In this document: piece after piece, positions 10,159 through 20,364 of the stretch
How the letters are laid out: each line of letters starts with the position of its first letter
Position numbering within the stretch: position 1 is the first letter of the stretch
Assembly: GCF_019578655.1 (NCBI RefSeq)
Contig: NC_063264.1
Span: forward strand, 18,402,429-18,466,428
Direction: 5' to 3'
Length of the DNA: 64,000 nucleotides
From: Ricinus communis
Taxonomy: Eukaryota > Streptophyta > Magnoliopsida > Malpighiales > Euphorbiaceae
Position numbers and translations under genes: made by a program
Notes under the pieces: generated by a model
Seen by the model: the letters and a program-made list of their open reading frames with translations, nothing else
What the model was told of the DNA's origin: nothing
The model's database searches: none

Positions 10159-11137
10159 ATGCTAAAGTCAAACTCTTTGTATGACACGATGGAAAATGGG
10201 AGCAGGAACCAAGAGAGTGCTAAAAATTTGGATACCCGTGCATCTTTAGAAGCTCGAGTGGAATCGTTTTGCAGGGCTACTGATCAACTCTCCACTCCTA
10301 TCCTTTCATCTCAAGTTTTTTATGAATTTTGTTGTGGTTTACATTTGAGTAATGATTGTCCATTGTATAGTGATGTTGCTCATTGTTCTTATAACTATGA
10401 ACAGGTGAATTATACGGGAAGTTGGCCAAATGACTTGTATTGAAGCACCTACAATCAAGAGTTGAGCATTCATTCACCCTTTGGGTGGAGCTTAGATGGC
10501 CAAGAACCACCAGAATTTCAGCAGCCTAATCTTGCACCATCAACTCAAGGTGAAGAGTTAGTGTCAGAGGAGCTGATGATGTAGTTTATTTCAAGTCTTG
10601 AGGATAGATTCCAACAAAACAGAGAGGATACTTGAAGATCAACAAGCCTCGATTAAGAACATAGAGCATCAAGTAGGCTTAATCATTAAGTTACTAGTTG
10701 AAGAGCAATTGGGAACTCCATCAAACGCTACTGAATCCGAGGAACACTTGAGCGTCGTCACTTTGCGTTCAGGTGAGAATTTTTCTGGGTTATCTATTAT
10801 GTTTGACGATGATGCTTTTGTGCACGACAACTCTTTGAACATGGAGATAGAACTAGAAAAAGAAGAGGCAAACATGATCCCTCTGAAAGACTACCAACAG
10901 GAACATACAGTTGATGATGCTGAGTTGCAGTTAGAGGAATTTTTGGTGGATTTTCCACAAGTCCTTTCGATGATGGAAGATGTGCACGAGTTATCCAATG
11001 AAGAAGTCTTGGAGGAGCTCGAGTTTCTTTTAGCAAGTGAACTAAGCCAAGGACTAGAGAAAACCATCGACATTCCTGAAGAAATTGCCCAACCGTCGAT
11101 CCTTCCAATTGGTGAAACTTTAGCTTTCAAATTATAA
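10159..11137 (+). pseudogene. Athila-1 gag remnant
   Basis: The first frame (10159-10440) contains SLEARVESFCRATDQL and a damaged zinc knuckle (FCCGLHLSNDC, with the first Cys changed to Tyr), followed by EQVNYTGSW, the usual post-knuckle motif. A second frame from 10598 to 11137 (179 codons) has KNIEHQVG, then HLSVVTLRSGE, a very Glu/Asp-rich stretch and FKL at its end. The capsid part that precedes the knuckle in other copies (e.g. 62229-62768) is missing, so this gag could not form a normal capsid. Stops at 10441 and 10582 separate the pieces. Confidence 0.75.
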
Positions 11138-11385
11138 GAGCCCCTAGAGCATCATGACTACGTGCAATTATATGAGGAGCGAGTTTTGCCCATCATACTG
11201 GTAGCTTGCTTGATAGTCGGGAAGAGGAAATTGATGATTATCCCTCTAAACGGATACTTGAAGCCATTTGCTTGGAAGAAGGATGGATGGTCATCGATCA
11301 CGCCCGTTTGCTTTTCACCATGAGTCCAGATAAGAAGACTCATCATATCAAAAAGAAGCACTCTTGGGAGGCACCCCAATTTTTA
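11138..11385 (+). pseudogene. Athila-1 pol stub at deletion junction
   Basis: In one frame EERVLPIILVACL resembles the LPVIIxxxL motif just upstream of Athila RT. A few dozen codons later the text changes to KKKHSWEAPQF, which resembles the region downstream of Athila integrase (compare 27130-27165). The intervening RT, RNase H and integrase are absent, so this interval contains the deletion scar. Exact borders cannot be placed by eye. Confidence 0.5.
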
Positions 11386-12925
11386 TCTTTAATCTATAAT
11401 ATTTTAACCTTTTGTTTTGAAACATTTTATTAGTTGTAGATTTCATATTTTATTTAATTTTTGTTTCAGTTTCGATTTTAAGTCTTTATTTTATTATTTG
11501 CAGCCACTCCTCTACCAAAGACTAGCCAACGCCCTGATGCACCTCTTTTCACTCCGGAGCCATAGTCAGGGTAGTATTAGTTCTTTTTTTCCTTTTTCAT
11601 TTCTTATATATTTTGTACACTAGGGACAGTGTGTCCTTCAAGTGTAGGGTGGGTGATATTTATCCCATCTTAGTTATTTGTTTATTCTTTGTGCAATTCT
11701 TTGTAAAATTTTGAAATTCTTTTCACTTTGTTTCGATGCTCTTACTGTTGACTTGCTTTCGAAATCCTGTTTATGTCCATGTGATCGGGTAAAACCGATA
11801 GTGTTGAGTTTTGCGGAAGAATGTAAGATAATTAGTTTGAGTTTTGCACTAAGTTGCTTTGGTTTATTTAATTATGTTTTGATGATTTTTGTTTGGAACC
11901 TACTCAAAAGCACACTTATGAGAAATTGAGCCTAAATTGTAAGCATACACTTTATTTGCTTGTATTTATTTCTTGTTGATAGTGCCAATTACTGTATTTA
12001 CTTTTAGAACTTGCTCGGTAATGCTTATGAGGGCCATAAGGAGAGTTTAACACTTTGGTATGATAGAGGCACTTAGGTTTTTCATTCTAGCCAAATAGCC
12101 TTCATTCGTTTATTGATTCTGTAGATAACCCCCTCTTTCACCATTTCTTTTATCATATTTCATTGCCACTTAGTTTTATTCTGCTTTAGGTTATGATTCG
12201 CATGAGTTGTTTTTATTGGGAATTTTTGTCTTGGGAATAGTGTGGAATCTTATAGCAGCTTTCTTCAATCCAAAAGAAATTCACTTTATTATGTGAATGT
12301 TCTTCCCTTATGAAAAAAGAAAAAAAAGAAATAGAAGAATAAGAGGGAAAGGTGATGAAAAGAAAGAAAGTAAGAGAGCTAAACATTTTGACTTGATTCC
12401 TATTTCCCACCTTGGACTACTGTCCATTGCTTACCCCTTGTGATTATTATGGCTTGTGTGTAGGTCATGTATTTCATTGCAGAACACCATAGGTTCAACT
12501 ATTACCAAATTTACCTACCCCTACCTAATCCCCATTACAACCCTTATAAAGACCTCTTGACATGGTTGTTGACTCTCTATAAGTGGTAGGAGTAGGATTT
12601 AAGAGCAAGCATATAGTAAGGCAGTAGTTAATGCATTAAGCGATTAAACACTACCCTTTAAACACTTTGAGTGATTCAGAGGAATCTGGTGAGGAGTTGG
12701 CTCTGAATAATTTTGTTGAGACATTATTTTGCGAATTATTGGCATCTTAGTTGTGATACTTGAATTGATTGCTTCGTTTCTTTTTGTTTGACTTACGCTT
12801 GTAAGGATATGTGCACGAGCTCTCTAGCTTGTTTATTAGTTTAAGTGTTGTTCCTTAGTGGTTTATTTTCCTTATTTTACTTTTGATTGCTTAAGGATAA
12901 GCAATGAGCTAAGTGTGGGGTTATT
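11386..12925 (+). other. Athila-1 3' noncoding region with two purine tracts
   Basis: There is no coding potential beyond short AT-rich frames. At 11624 the sequence GGACAGTGTGTCC (hairpin) is followed by CAAGTGTAGGGTGGG. The region ends with GATAAGCAATGAGCTAAGTG and TGGGGTTATT, the polypurine-like tract next to the 3' LTR. The same architecture is found at 29806-31524 and, inverted, at 34066-35559, so it is a conserved feature of these Athila-like families. Confidence 0.7.
11624..11652 (+). promoter_or_regulatory. GGACA-GTG-TGTCC hairpin followed by internal G-rich tract
   Basis: Five-base arms with a GTG loop precede AAGTGTAGGGTGGG, which resembles the terminal polypurine tract at 12910-12925. 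Counterparts lie near 30055-30085 and at 35485-35510 (minus strand). It might act as a second plus-strand priming site or an RNA signal; that is inference. Confidence 0.45.
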
Positions 12926-14327
12926 TGATGTGCGTAAAATACACACATCTAAATGGGGTTTTTAAGATTGATTTTATGGACATTTGGATGTGAATTGGTC
13001 CCAACACTCACCCTATGTGTCTGTTTGTGTGCATTAGGTTCAAAAGAAGTCAAAGAATGATAAAGGGAAGAATTAGAGCATAATTGGACGTCAAAGCTAC
13101 CGAAACAAGCTAAGTACGAGCATGAGGAAGCTGAACATAGCCGTGTTGATTTCAACACTGGCAGTGTTCCCAACATGGTCACCAACACGGCCGTGTTGGG
13201 AACATCAAACATCAAAGAAAAGGAAGTTTTTAGGGAGCACGACCACAGAGAGTAACACGGGCATAAACACCAGACCGTGTTTTTGTGACAGGGGGAATTA
13301 ATCAAAAGAAAGAAGAGAGGAAAGAAAAAAAGGAGAGCGGGGGGAGAATGTCCCAAACCCTAATATTTCTCTCTCTAAGGGTTTTCTAAGCTGGAACCTA
13401 GGGAAAAGGAGACTTGGATCAAGGTTTCAATCGGATTCCCTTCAAAGATTGAAGATTGGGCGAGGTTCGTTGATTGGTTTTCAAATTGAGCAAGAGGAAC
13501 AAGAATCGATTCAATTCGAGCAAGAGGAATTGGGGCTGTTTACTCTCATCCAAGGGTATAATCGGGTTTCTCTACCTTTACTCATTGTTGTAAATGAATT
13601 CTTGTGGATTTTAATAATGAACATGATTAGCTAGATTGATTAAATCCATTGGGATTTCTTTACTACGTTGGCTTAGTATTATATTGTTGGATTGTTTGGG
13701 TTAGTTTTGTATTCTTCTTGCTTTCAGTATTAATAAGATAATGCATTATTCATGAGACGTTGTGAATTGTGTGTTTAGATTTCTTTGTGTGATTGAGAAG
13801 TCCATTTAGCAATTGAAATTTTGAATAGCAAGAACTGGTTAATAATCGCTTAGAGATAAGGATAATTAACTAGCCGGATTAAGAATTAACAAAGCTTAAT
13901 AGAGGAGGATTAAAGCTTAATGCTAATTTAAGAATCAATCGTTAGGAAGAGATTCCAACTTTAGGTTATTAGATTTAGGAATTCGGTTATCTCGAGAGAG
14001 AAACCGAATTCGGTTAAGAATTCATCCGCGGGTAGCATAATTACACTCACCAATCCTTTATCTTTTGTTTGATTGCCAACTAGTTTAGGTTCCCTTTGGG
14101 TTTGCTTTCCTGTCTTGGTTATTTTATTTATCAATTACTCCTGCATCTCCCTTAGAATTTATCTTGTAGCTATTAGTTAGTTTAGAAATTATTTATCACT
14201 CATTTTAGGTTAATATAACAAAGAACAAAGGAGTAACTCAGGGCTTTCACTTTCCCGAGGAATACGACCTTGATACTCGCCGTTAGTGCTAAACTGCATC
14301 GATAGGTACACTGCCTTAGATTGTAGC
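12926..14327 (+). repeat. Athila-1 3' LTR
   Basis: It begins TGATGTGCGTAAAATACACAC and carries palindrome-rich U3 sequence at 13130-13290 (AACACGGCCGTGTTGGG and relatives). It ends at GATTGTAGC, short of the expected CACATCA, because a second LTR starts at the next base. Confidence 0.85.
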
Positions 14328-15328
14328 TGATGTGCGTAAAATACACACATCTAAATGGGGTTTTTAAGATTGATTTTATGGACATTTGGATGTGAATTAG
14401 TCTCAACACTCACCCTATACGTATGTTTGTGTGCATTAGGTCCAAAAGAGGTCAAAGGATGATAAAGGAAAGAATTGGAGCATAATTGGACGTCAAAGTT
14501 ACCGAAACGAGCTAAGTATGCCCATGTGGAAGGTTAACACAGCCGTGTTGTTTTCAGCCGTGTTGGATGCGTCAAACATGAAAGAAAAAGAAGCTTTTAG
14601 GGAGCACGGCCACAGAGAGTAACACGGCCAGGAACACCATCCCGTATCCCCAACACGGCCAGGGACACGGCCGTGTTGGAGGCGACAAGGGTATTAATTA
14701 AAAGAACGAAGAGAGGAAAAGAAAGAGGAGGCTAGGGTTAGAACGTCCCAAACCCTAATTTTTCTTTCTCTAAGGGTTTTCTGAGTTGAAACTAAGGGAA
14801 AAGGAGACTTGGATCAAGGTTTCAATCAGATTCCCTTCGAAGATTGAAGATTGGGCAAGGTTCGTCGATTGGTTTTCAAATCGAGCAAGAGGAACAAGGA
14901 TCGTTTCAAGATTGAGCAAGAGGAATTGGGGCTGTTTACTCTCATCCAAGGGAGTAATCGGGTTTTCTCTACCTTTTTACTCATTGTTGTAATTGAATTC
15001 TTACGGATTTTGATAATGAACATGATTAGCTAGATTGATTAAATCCATTGGGATTTCTTTACTATATTGGCTTAGTATTATATTGTTGGATTGTTTGGAT
15101 TAGTTTTGTATTCTTCTTGCTTTCAGTATTAATAAGATAATCATTATTCATGAGACGTTGTGAATTGTGTGTTTAGATTGCTTTGTGTGATTGAGAAGTC
15201 CATTTGGCAATTGGAATTTTGAATAGCAAGAACTGGTTAATAATCGCTTAGAGATAAGGATAATTAACTAGCCAGATTAAGAATTAACAAAGCTTAATAG
15301 AGGCGGATTAAAGCTTAATGCTAATTTA
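14328..15328 (+). repeat. Second Athila-1 LTR in tandem, runs into gap
   Basis: The sequence restarts TGATGTGCGTAAAATACACAC and is closely similar to the preceding LTR along its length until the run of N. No internal sequence separates the two LTRs. Possible causes are LTR-LTR recombination or insertion into the end of the first LTR. Confidence 0.85.
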
Positions 15329-15828
15329 NNNNNNNNNNNNNNNNNNNNNNNNNNNNNNNNNNNNNNNNNNNNNNNNNNNNNNNNNNNNNNNNNNNNNNNN
15401 NNNNNNNNNNNNNNNNNNNNNNNNNNNNNNNNNNNNNNNNNNNNNNNNNNNNNNNNNNNNNNNNNNNNNNNNNNNNNNNNNNNNNNNNNNNNNNNNNNNN
15501 NNNNNNNNNNNNNNNNNNNNNNNNNNNNNNNNNNNNNNNNNNNNNNNNNNNNNNNNNNNNNNNNNNNNNNNNNNNNNNNNNNNNNNNNNNNNNNNNNNNN
15601 NNNNNNNNNNNNNNNNNNNNNNNNNNNNNNNNNNNNNNNNNNNNNNNNNNNNNNNNNNNNNNNNNNNNNNNNNNNNNNNNNNNNNNNNNNNNNNNNNNNN
15701 NNNNNNNNNNNNNNNNNNNNNNNNNNNNNNNNNNNNNNNNNNNNNNNNNNNNNNNNNNNNNNNNNNNNNNNNNNNNNNNNNNNNNNNNNNNNNNNNNNNN
15801 NNNNNNNNNNNNNNNNNNNNNNNNNNNN
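15329..15828. other. Assembly gap, exactly 500 N
   Basis: The run is exactly 500 bases, which suggests a placeholder of unknown true length. It is flanked by the same LTR family in opposite orientations. Confidence 0.99.
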
Positions 15829-16286
15829 GAAAACTCTTAGAGAAATATTAGGGTTTGGGACATTCTCCCCCGCTCTCCTTTCTTTCTTTCCTCTCTTCTT
15901 TCTTTTAATTAATTCCCCATGCAATCAACACGCAGTGTTGATTCCCGTCTTCAACACGGTCCCGTGTTTATGCCCGTATTCATTTGTGCTCCCTAAGAAC
16001 TTCCTTTTCTTTGATGTTTGATGTACCCAACACAATGAGTGTTGGGAATCTGACTTGATGTTGAATTCAACATGGCCTGTTCGAACTTCTCATACTGCTT
16101 AGCTTGTTTCGGCATCTTTGACGTCCAATTATGCTCCAATTCTTCCCTTTATCATTCTTTGACTTCTTTTGAACCTAATGAACACAAACAGATGCATAGG
16201 GTAAGTGTTAGGACCAATTCACATCCAAATATCCATAAAATCAATCTTAAAAACCCTATTTAGATGTGTGTATTTTACGCACATCA
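15829..16286 (-). repeat. Athila-1 LTR fragment, inverted
   Basis: On the minus strand it starts TGATGTGCGTAAAATACACAC at 16286 and follows the family LTR to the GAGAATGTCCCAAACCCTAAT region, where the gap starts. The bases outside the LTR start do not match the Athila-1 3' internal end, so this is a 5' LTR or a solo LTR rather than a 3' LTR. Confidence 0.85.
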
Positions 16287-16680
16287 ATGTTCTATTAGGT
16301 CAAAAAAGCACTAAAGTGGCACCTCCTAGAGCTTCCTTTTTTGGAAAATTTGTATGCCCCCTTCTTTCTTAAGCCCAAATTGTGCGACGGCTTGAATAAG
16401 GCCAAATACAAGCCCAAATGGTCATCTAAGGTTTGGCCAAGCTTCAACTTTGATATTTACTTGCATTTACCCATTATGTCATGCTCTAAATCCACTAATC
16501 TTATATATCCATATCTTCTTTCGTAATTGGATTTTCCACTAAGGCATCTGACATTAGACTTGCATTAAATTGCCTAAATAAGACAAATGAATTCTTCCAA
16601 ATAATCTTGTCAAACACAAAATCTTATGCAATTTGTAGGTTTTAATTATGCTTATTTGATCTGTATAACCTATGTTCTCT
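16287..16680. other. Unassigned AT-rich flank
   Basis: No coding frame, known motif or match to the other repeats in this window was recognised. It is the sequence into which the inverted LTR at 15829-16286 appears to have inserted, or part of repeat F. Confidence 0.4.
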
Positions 16681-17073
16681 TTTTATTCATTTCTTTGTGC
16701 CCCTTTGTCTAGCATGATGGTTTAGTTTTATTTGGGGAGCATAAATATGAATATTAAGTGAAAGCATATGGAAGCAGCAATCATAGGCACCAACCCAATG
16801 TTGGACGAATGCGAAGAAGGAAAATTAGTTGATCAAGTATTGATATTATTGTCAGAATGATCGCAGATGAATCTTTTGAAGGAAAGAGGGAACGATGAGA
16901 AATCATATTGTTTCATTAATCTAGGCATATTCAAGCCGGAATGTGAGCATTTTCATATTTGGGACGTATATAATAAAGTAATTTGGACAGGAGTATTATT
17001 AGGTAGGCCCACATGAATATCTCCTTATTTTCTTGTTAAGTTGGCTCATAAAATTTGGGACTACGAAAGTTAT
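16681..17073 (+). repeat. Repeat F, left copy
   Basis: This segment has relatives at 22804-23556 (same strand) and 24435-24919 (opposite strand). Shared text includes TTGGCTCATAAAATTTRGGA with CTACGARAG, and GGAGCATAAA followed by GAGTGAAAGC. The order of the two blocks differs between copies. It flanks the end of the chromovirus-2 LTR directly. It may be the LTR of an unidentified element; no coding motif supports any function. Confidence 0.6.
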
Positions 17074-17454
17074 TAATAGGAAATCACCTCTTTAGCAACC
17101 ATACACGACAATAACTAACAAGTTATAATACATATGCAATGCAAGAAAACACCTTCTAATCAAGATGATTCCAAAACCCTAAGGATCCTTTAAAAGAAGT
17201 TTATGAAAGTAATTTCAATTGTTATTGATTAACAATGAAATTAGCACTTGAATCCAATCCTAACGCCATAAACCAAAAAGATTTGATAAGTAAAGAATTA
17301 AAAATAATATTTTTAGTTAAAGAACGCCACAAACTAAAAGAAGTTTGATAAGTTCAAAGTTCAAAGTTCAAATAAGAACTTTAGCATAAACGCTCACAAG
17401 TGTAATGTATTATATCAATCGTCAAAAGTTGATTACAAATGGAGCTTAGCTTGG

Positions 17455-17465
17455 TATATATAGAC
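17455..17465 (-). promoter_or_regulatory. LTR TATA box
   Basis: GTCTATATATA on the minus strand, between the palindromic array and the LTR end. The left-arm copy has lost it: there the same place reads TTTGTAATACC. Confidence 0.6.
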
Positions 17466-17744
17466 AAAGCTAGACCTAAAGAAACCCTAGACATGTCTAA
17501 ACACCACACATAGCTCCTCACTAACACACAATTAAAAATATAGGTGTTGGAGACTTAACTCTCATATTTATAACTCTGAAATAATAACTCTCGCACTTTA
17601 AACATAAGTTAAAAAAGAAAAAACTTGGTCAAATCTTAAAAATAAACTAAATTATATCTAGTAACACATAATAAATTGTGTATTAGCCTTATATAGACTA
17701 ATCCACTATTATTGAATCTTGAGAAAACCAATGCAATAGTGATA

Positions 17745-17990
17745 AGGCTTTAAGCACGGCCATGTTGCATCCCATGCATCCTTCTAATTTGAAGACCAGT
17801 AGGAGACACGGCTTTAAGCACGGCCTTATTGTATTCCATGCTTCCTTCTGATTTGAAGACTAGTAGGTGACACGGCATTAAGCACGGCCATGTTGTGTCC
17901 CACGCTTCCTTCTCTTGAAAGGGTAGTAGGTGACACGGCTTGAAGCACGCCTGTGCCTCATCCCATGCTTTCTTCTTTTTGGAATACATT
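17745..17990 (-). repeat. 64-bp tandem array inside LTR
   Basis: Four units, each with AGCACGGCC plus ACACGGC half-sites separated by a CTTCCTTCTxATTTGAAG core. The left-arm copy at 9000-9180 has three units. The array lies upstream of the TATA box on the minus strand. Confidence 0.75.
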
Positions 17991-18059
17991 GAAAACTTAA
18001 CTTCTAAGGCCCCCCATGCGGCTTAACAAAGCTTCTTACATCCTGTTAGTCTTAGGTCT

Positions 18060-19224
18060 TGTCAATAGACCTTGAAGATTAAAAAAATCTTTATCATTCC
18101 CTATCTCCTGTAAAGGATTCATCCTTGAATCAAGCTCATTGTCATCTTCCTCACTTATATCAAAGAAAGAAAGATCAACTACATTGAAATTGCACTTACA
18201 TTACCATACTCACTTTGTAGATCAAGCTTGTAGGCATTGTCATTGATTTTCTCAAGAACTTGAAATGGTCCATCTCCTCTTGGCATTAGCTTTTATATCC
18301 TTTTGCTTGGAAATCTCTCCTTCCTCATGTGTACTCAAACCCAATCACCCAGTTCAAATACCACTTTCTTCCTTCCTTTGTTGTGTTGTCTTTCATAATG
18401 AAGAGTCTTCTTTTCTATTTGGGCTTTCACTTTTTCATGTAAGCTCTTAACAAAATCAGCCTTCTGTTTGCCTTCCAAGTTGGCTTTCTCAATTAGTAAT
18501 GCCATCAAATCCATAGGAGTCAATGGTCTAAACTTTCATGTTGTTTGATTTGTTATGCCATGTACACTTTTATTATAGCCAAACTGCACATATGGCAAGC
18601 ATTCTTCCCAATTCTTCAAGTTCCTTTGAGTTGTAGCTCTCAACAGTTGTGAAAGGGCCCTATTAACCACCTCCGTTTGTCCATCCGTTTATGGATGACA
18701 AGTTGTTGAGAATAGAAGCTTTATTCCCAAATTGCTCCAAAGTGTCTTCCATGGGTGGCTAAGAAACTTGACATCTCTATCACTTATTTTTGTCCTTGGA
18801 ACCAGTCTCACAATTTCCTTGAAGAATAGCCCCGCAACATGCGTCGCATCATCCGTCTTGTGAAAAGGTATAAAATTAGCCATTTTGCTAAACCACTTTT
18901 GACCTAGGTAATCCTAACACAAAGGATATTGAAATGTCTACCCAAAGTTCATTAGGAATGGAAAGAGGTGCATATAGCCCATCAGGCATCACTCTTGATT
19001 TAGATTATTTACATGTAATGCATCTCTTATACATTTTCTCAACATCTTTTCTCATGTGTAGCCAAAAAAAATGCTCACTCAATACATCTAATATCTTACT
19101 CACACCAAAATGCCCCATTAAACCCCCACCATGTGCCTTCCTCACAAGCAACTCTCTTAAAGAAGATTGAGGCACACACAACTTGTTTTCCTTAAAAAGA
19201 AAACCATCTAGCCTATAAAACTTG
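18060..19224 (-). pseudogene. Integrase, chromovirus-2, right arm
   Basis: The C-terminal region (RGDGPF, then [10 protein letters not shown]) is nearest the LTR; the core lies at 18540-18900 and the zinc-binding region at 19005-19224. The catalytic Glu codon (18671-18673 on the plus strand, CTC = GAG reversed) is retained, in contrast to Lys in the left arm. The CHP-stop (TAA) is shared with the left arm and also with chromovirus-1. Both the first Asp region and the stretch around 18890-18930 are damaged in the same way as the left arm. Confidence 0.85.
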
Positions 19225-19740
19225 TCAAAACCTCCCTTTTTCACATGCCCCATACACATTTGCAAAATCAAACTCAGAAATATATAAGTCTTTGATAAAT
19301 TCAAAACCTAACAACTTTGCATCAAGAGTAGAAATTAAGGCATACTTTCTTGACAAAGCACCAACTACTATATTCTCCTTACCATGCTTGTACTTGATGA
19401 TGTAAGGAAATGGTTTTATGAACTCCACCCATTTAGAATGTCTTTTACTAAGCTTCCCTTATCCTTTGTTATATTTCAAGGACTCGATGTGGATCATGAA
19501 TTTCTTATACCAAAGATAGTGTTGCCAATGTTCTAATAGTCTTACCAATGCATAAAACTCATTGTCATATGTTGTGTAGTTTAGACTAGCTCCACTAAGC
19601 TTCTCACTAAAAACGCAATTGGTCATCCTTCTTGCATTAGGACTCCTCTAATGCCTATTCCACTTGCATCACACTAAAGCTTAAAGGTTTTAGCAAAATT
19701 ATGCAAAGAAAGCAAAGGTTTCGAACTTAATTTGTCCTTT
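19225..19740 (-). pseudogene. RNase H, chromovirus-2, right arm
   Basis: [33 protein letters not shown] and [10 protein letters not shown] are readable on the minus strand. As in the left arm, the final Asp is Gly and the HTDH motif is reduced to HIE, so these lesions predate the duplication. Frame is lost between 19440 and 19690. Confidence 0.82.
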
Positions 19741-20364
19741 AACAAGTCAAAAGCAACACCTTGTTTTTCCCCACTTAAACCCGCATTCTTTTTAATGCAT
19801 TCAGTTAAAGGTGCACGAATTATAGAAAAATCCTTAATGAATGTCTTATAAAAGTTCGCAAGACCATGAAAACCCCTAACATATGCACAATAGTAGGTTT
19901 CGGCCACTCCCTAATTACTTTTACTTTTTCTTGATCAATATGAATTCCTTTGTCATTAACAATATATCTAATAAGAGTAATTTTAAGATTACAAAAAGTG
20001 CACTTCTTAAGATTAGCATACAAGGTCTCTTGTTTTAACACATAAAAAATAACCTTTAAATGTGTTACATGCTCATCTAAAGATTTTCCATAAACAAGGA
20101 TATTATCAAAGTAAACCACCATAAACTTTCCAATGAAGGCACGCAAAACATGATTCATTAATCTCATAAAAGTGCTTGGTACGTTAGTTAAGCTAAATGG
20201 CATTACTAACCTCTCTCATGCATTCTAATTTGATGATAAATAGATTTAATATCAATTTTAGAAAACACATAAGAATATATGACTCATCCAACATATCATC
20301 TAGCCTAGGTATAGGATGGTGATACTTCTATCTTGTTGATAGTACGACAATCAACATATATCCT
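19741..20364 (-). pseudogene. Reverse transcriptase C-terminal part, chromovirus-2, right arm
   Basis: A 127-codon frame (19820-20203) reads [20 protein letters not shown], then [17 protein letters not shown] and [15 protein letters not shown]. The catalytic box is YFDN as in the left arm. The stop in LK-stop-ETLY of the left arm is LKQETLY here (CAA versus TAA), so that stop arose after duplication. Frame breaks occur near 19870 and 20205-20365. Confidence 0.85.

Larger units (their letters stand above)
9529..15328 (+). mobile_element. Athila-1, non-autonomous copy without RT/RNase H/integrase
   Basis: The element consists of a truncated 5' LTR, an Asp-type PBS, a gag remnant, a few dozen codons around the protease/RT border, a long noncoding 3' region, a polypurine tract and a 3' LTR followed by a second head-to-tail LTR. 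No RT catalytic, RNase H or integrase motif is found between gag and the 3' noncoding region, so the whole enzyme block is deleted. The PBS and the gag motifs (VTLRSGE, CCGLH...C) identify the Athila lineage of Ty3/gypsy. The 3' end disappears into an assembly gap. Confidence 0.85.
17074..18040 (-). repeat. Chromovirus-2 3' LTR, complete (967 bp)
   Basis: On the minus strand it runs from TGTAAGAAGC (18040) to CCTATTA (17074). The family end is TATCA, so the terminal C has become T. It contains the four-unit 64-bp array (17745-17990) and a TATA element (17455-17465). About 200 bp at the end share text with the chromovirus-1 LTR (GTGTATGGTTGCTAA). Confidence 0.85.

Noticed and set aside
10797..11130. 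Minus-strand frames opposite Athila-1 gag
   Set aside because: They are shadows of the acidic gag frame on the plus strand; no independent motif.
15277..15924. Open frames across the N gap
   Set aside because: They consist almost only of undetermined bases.
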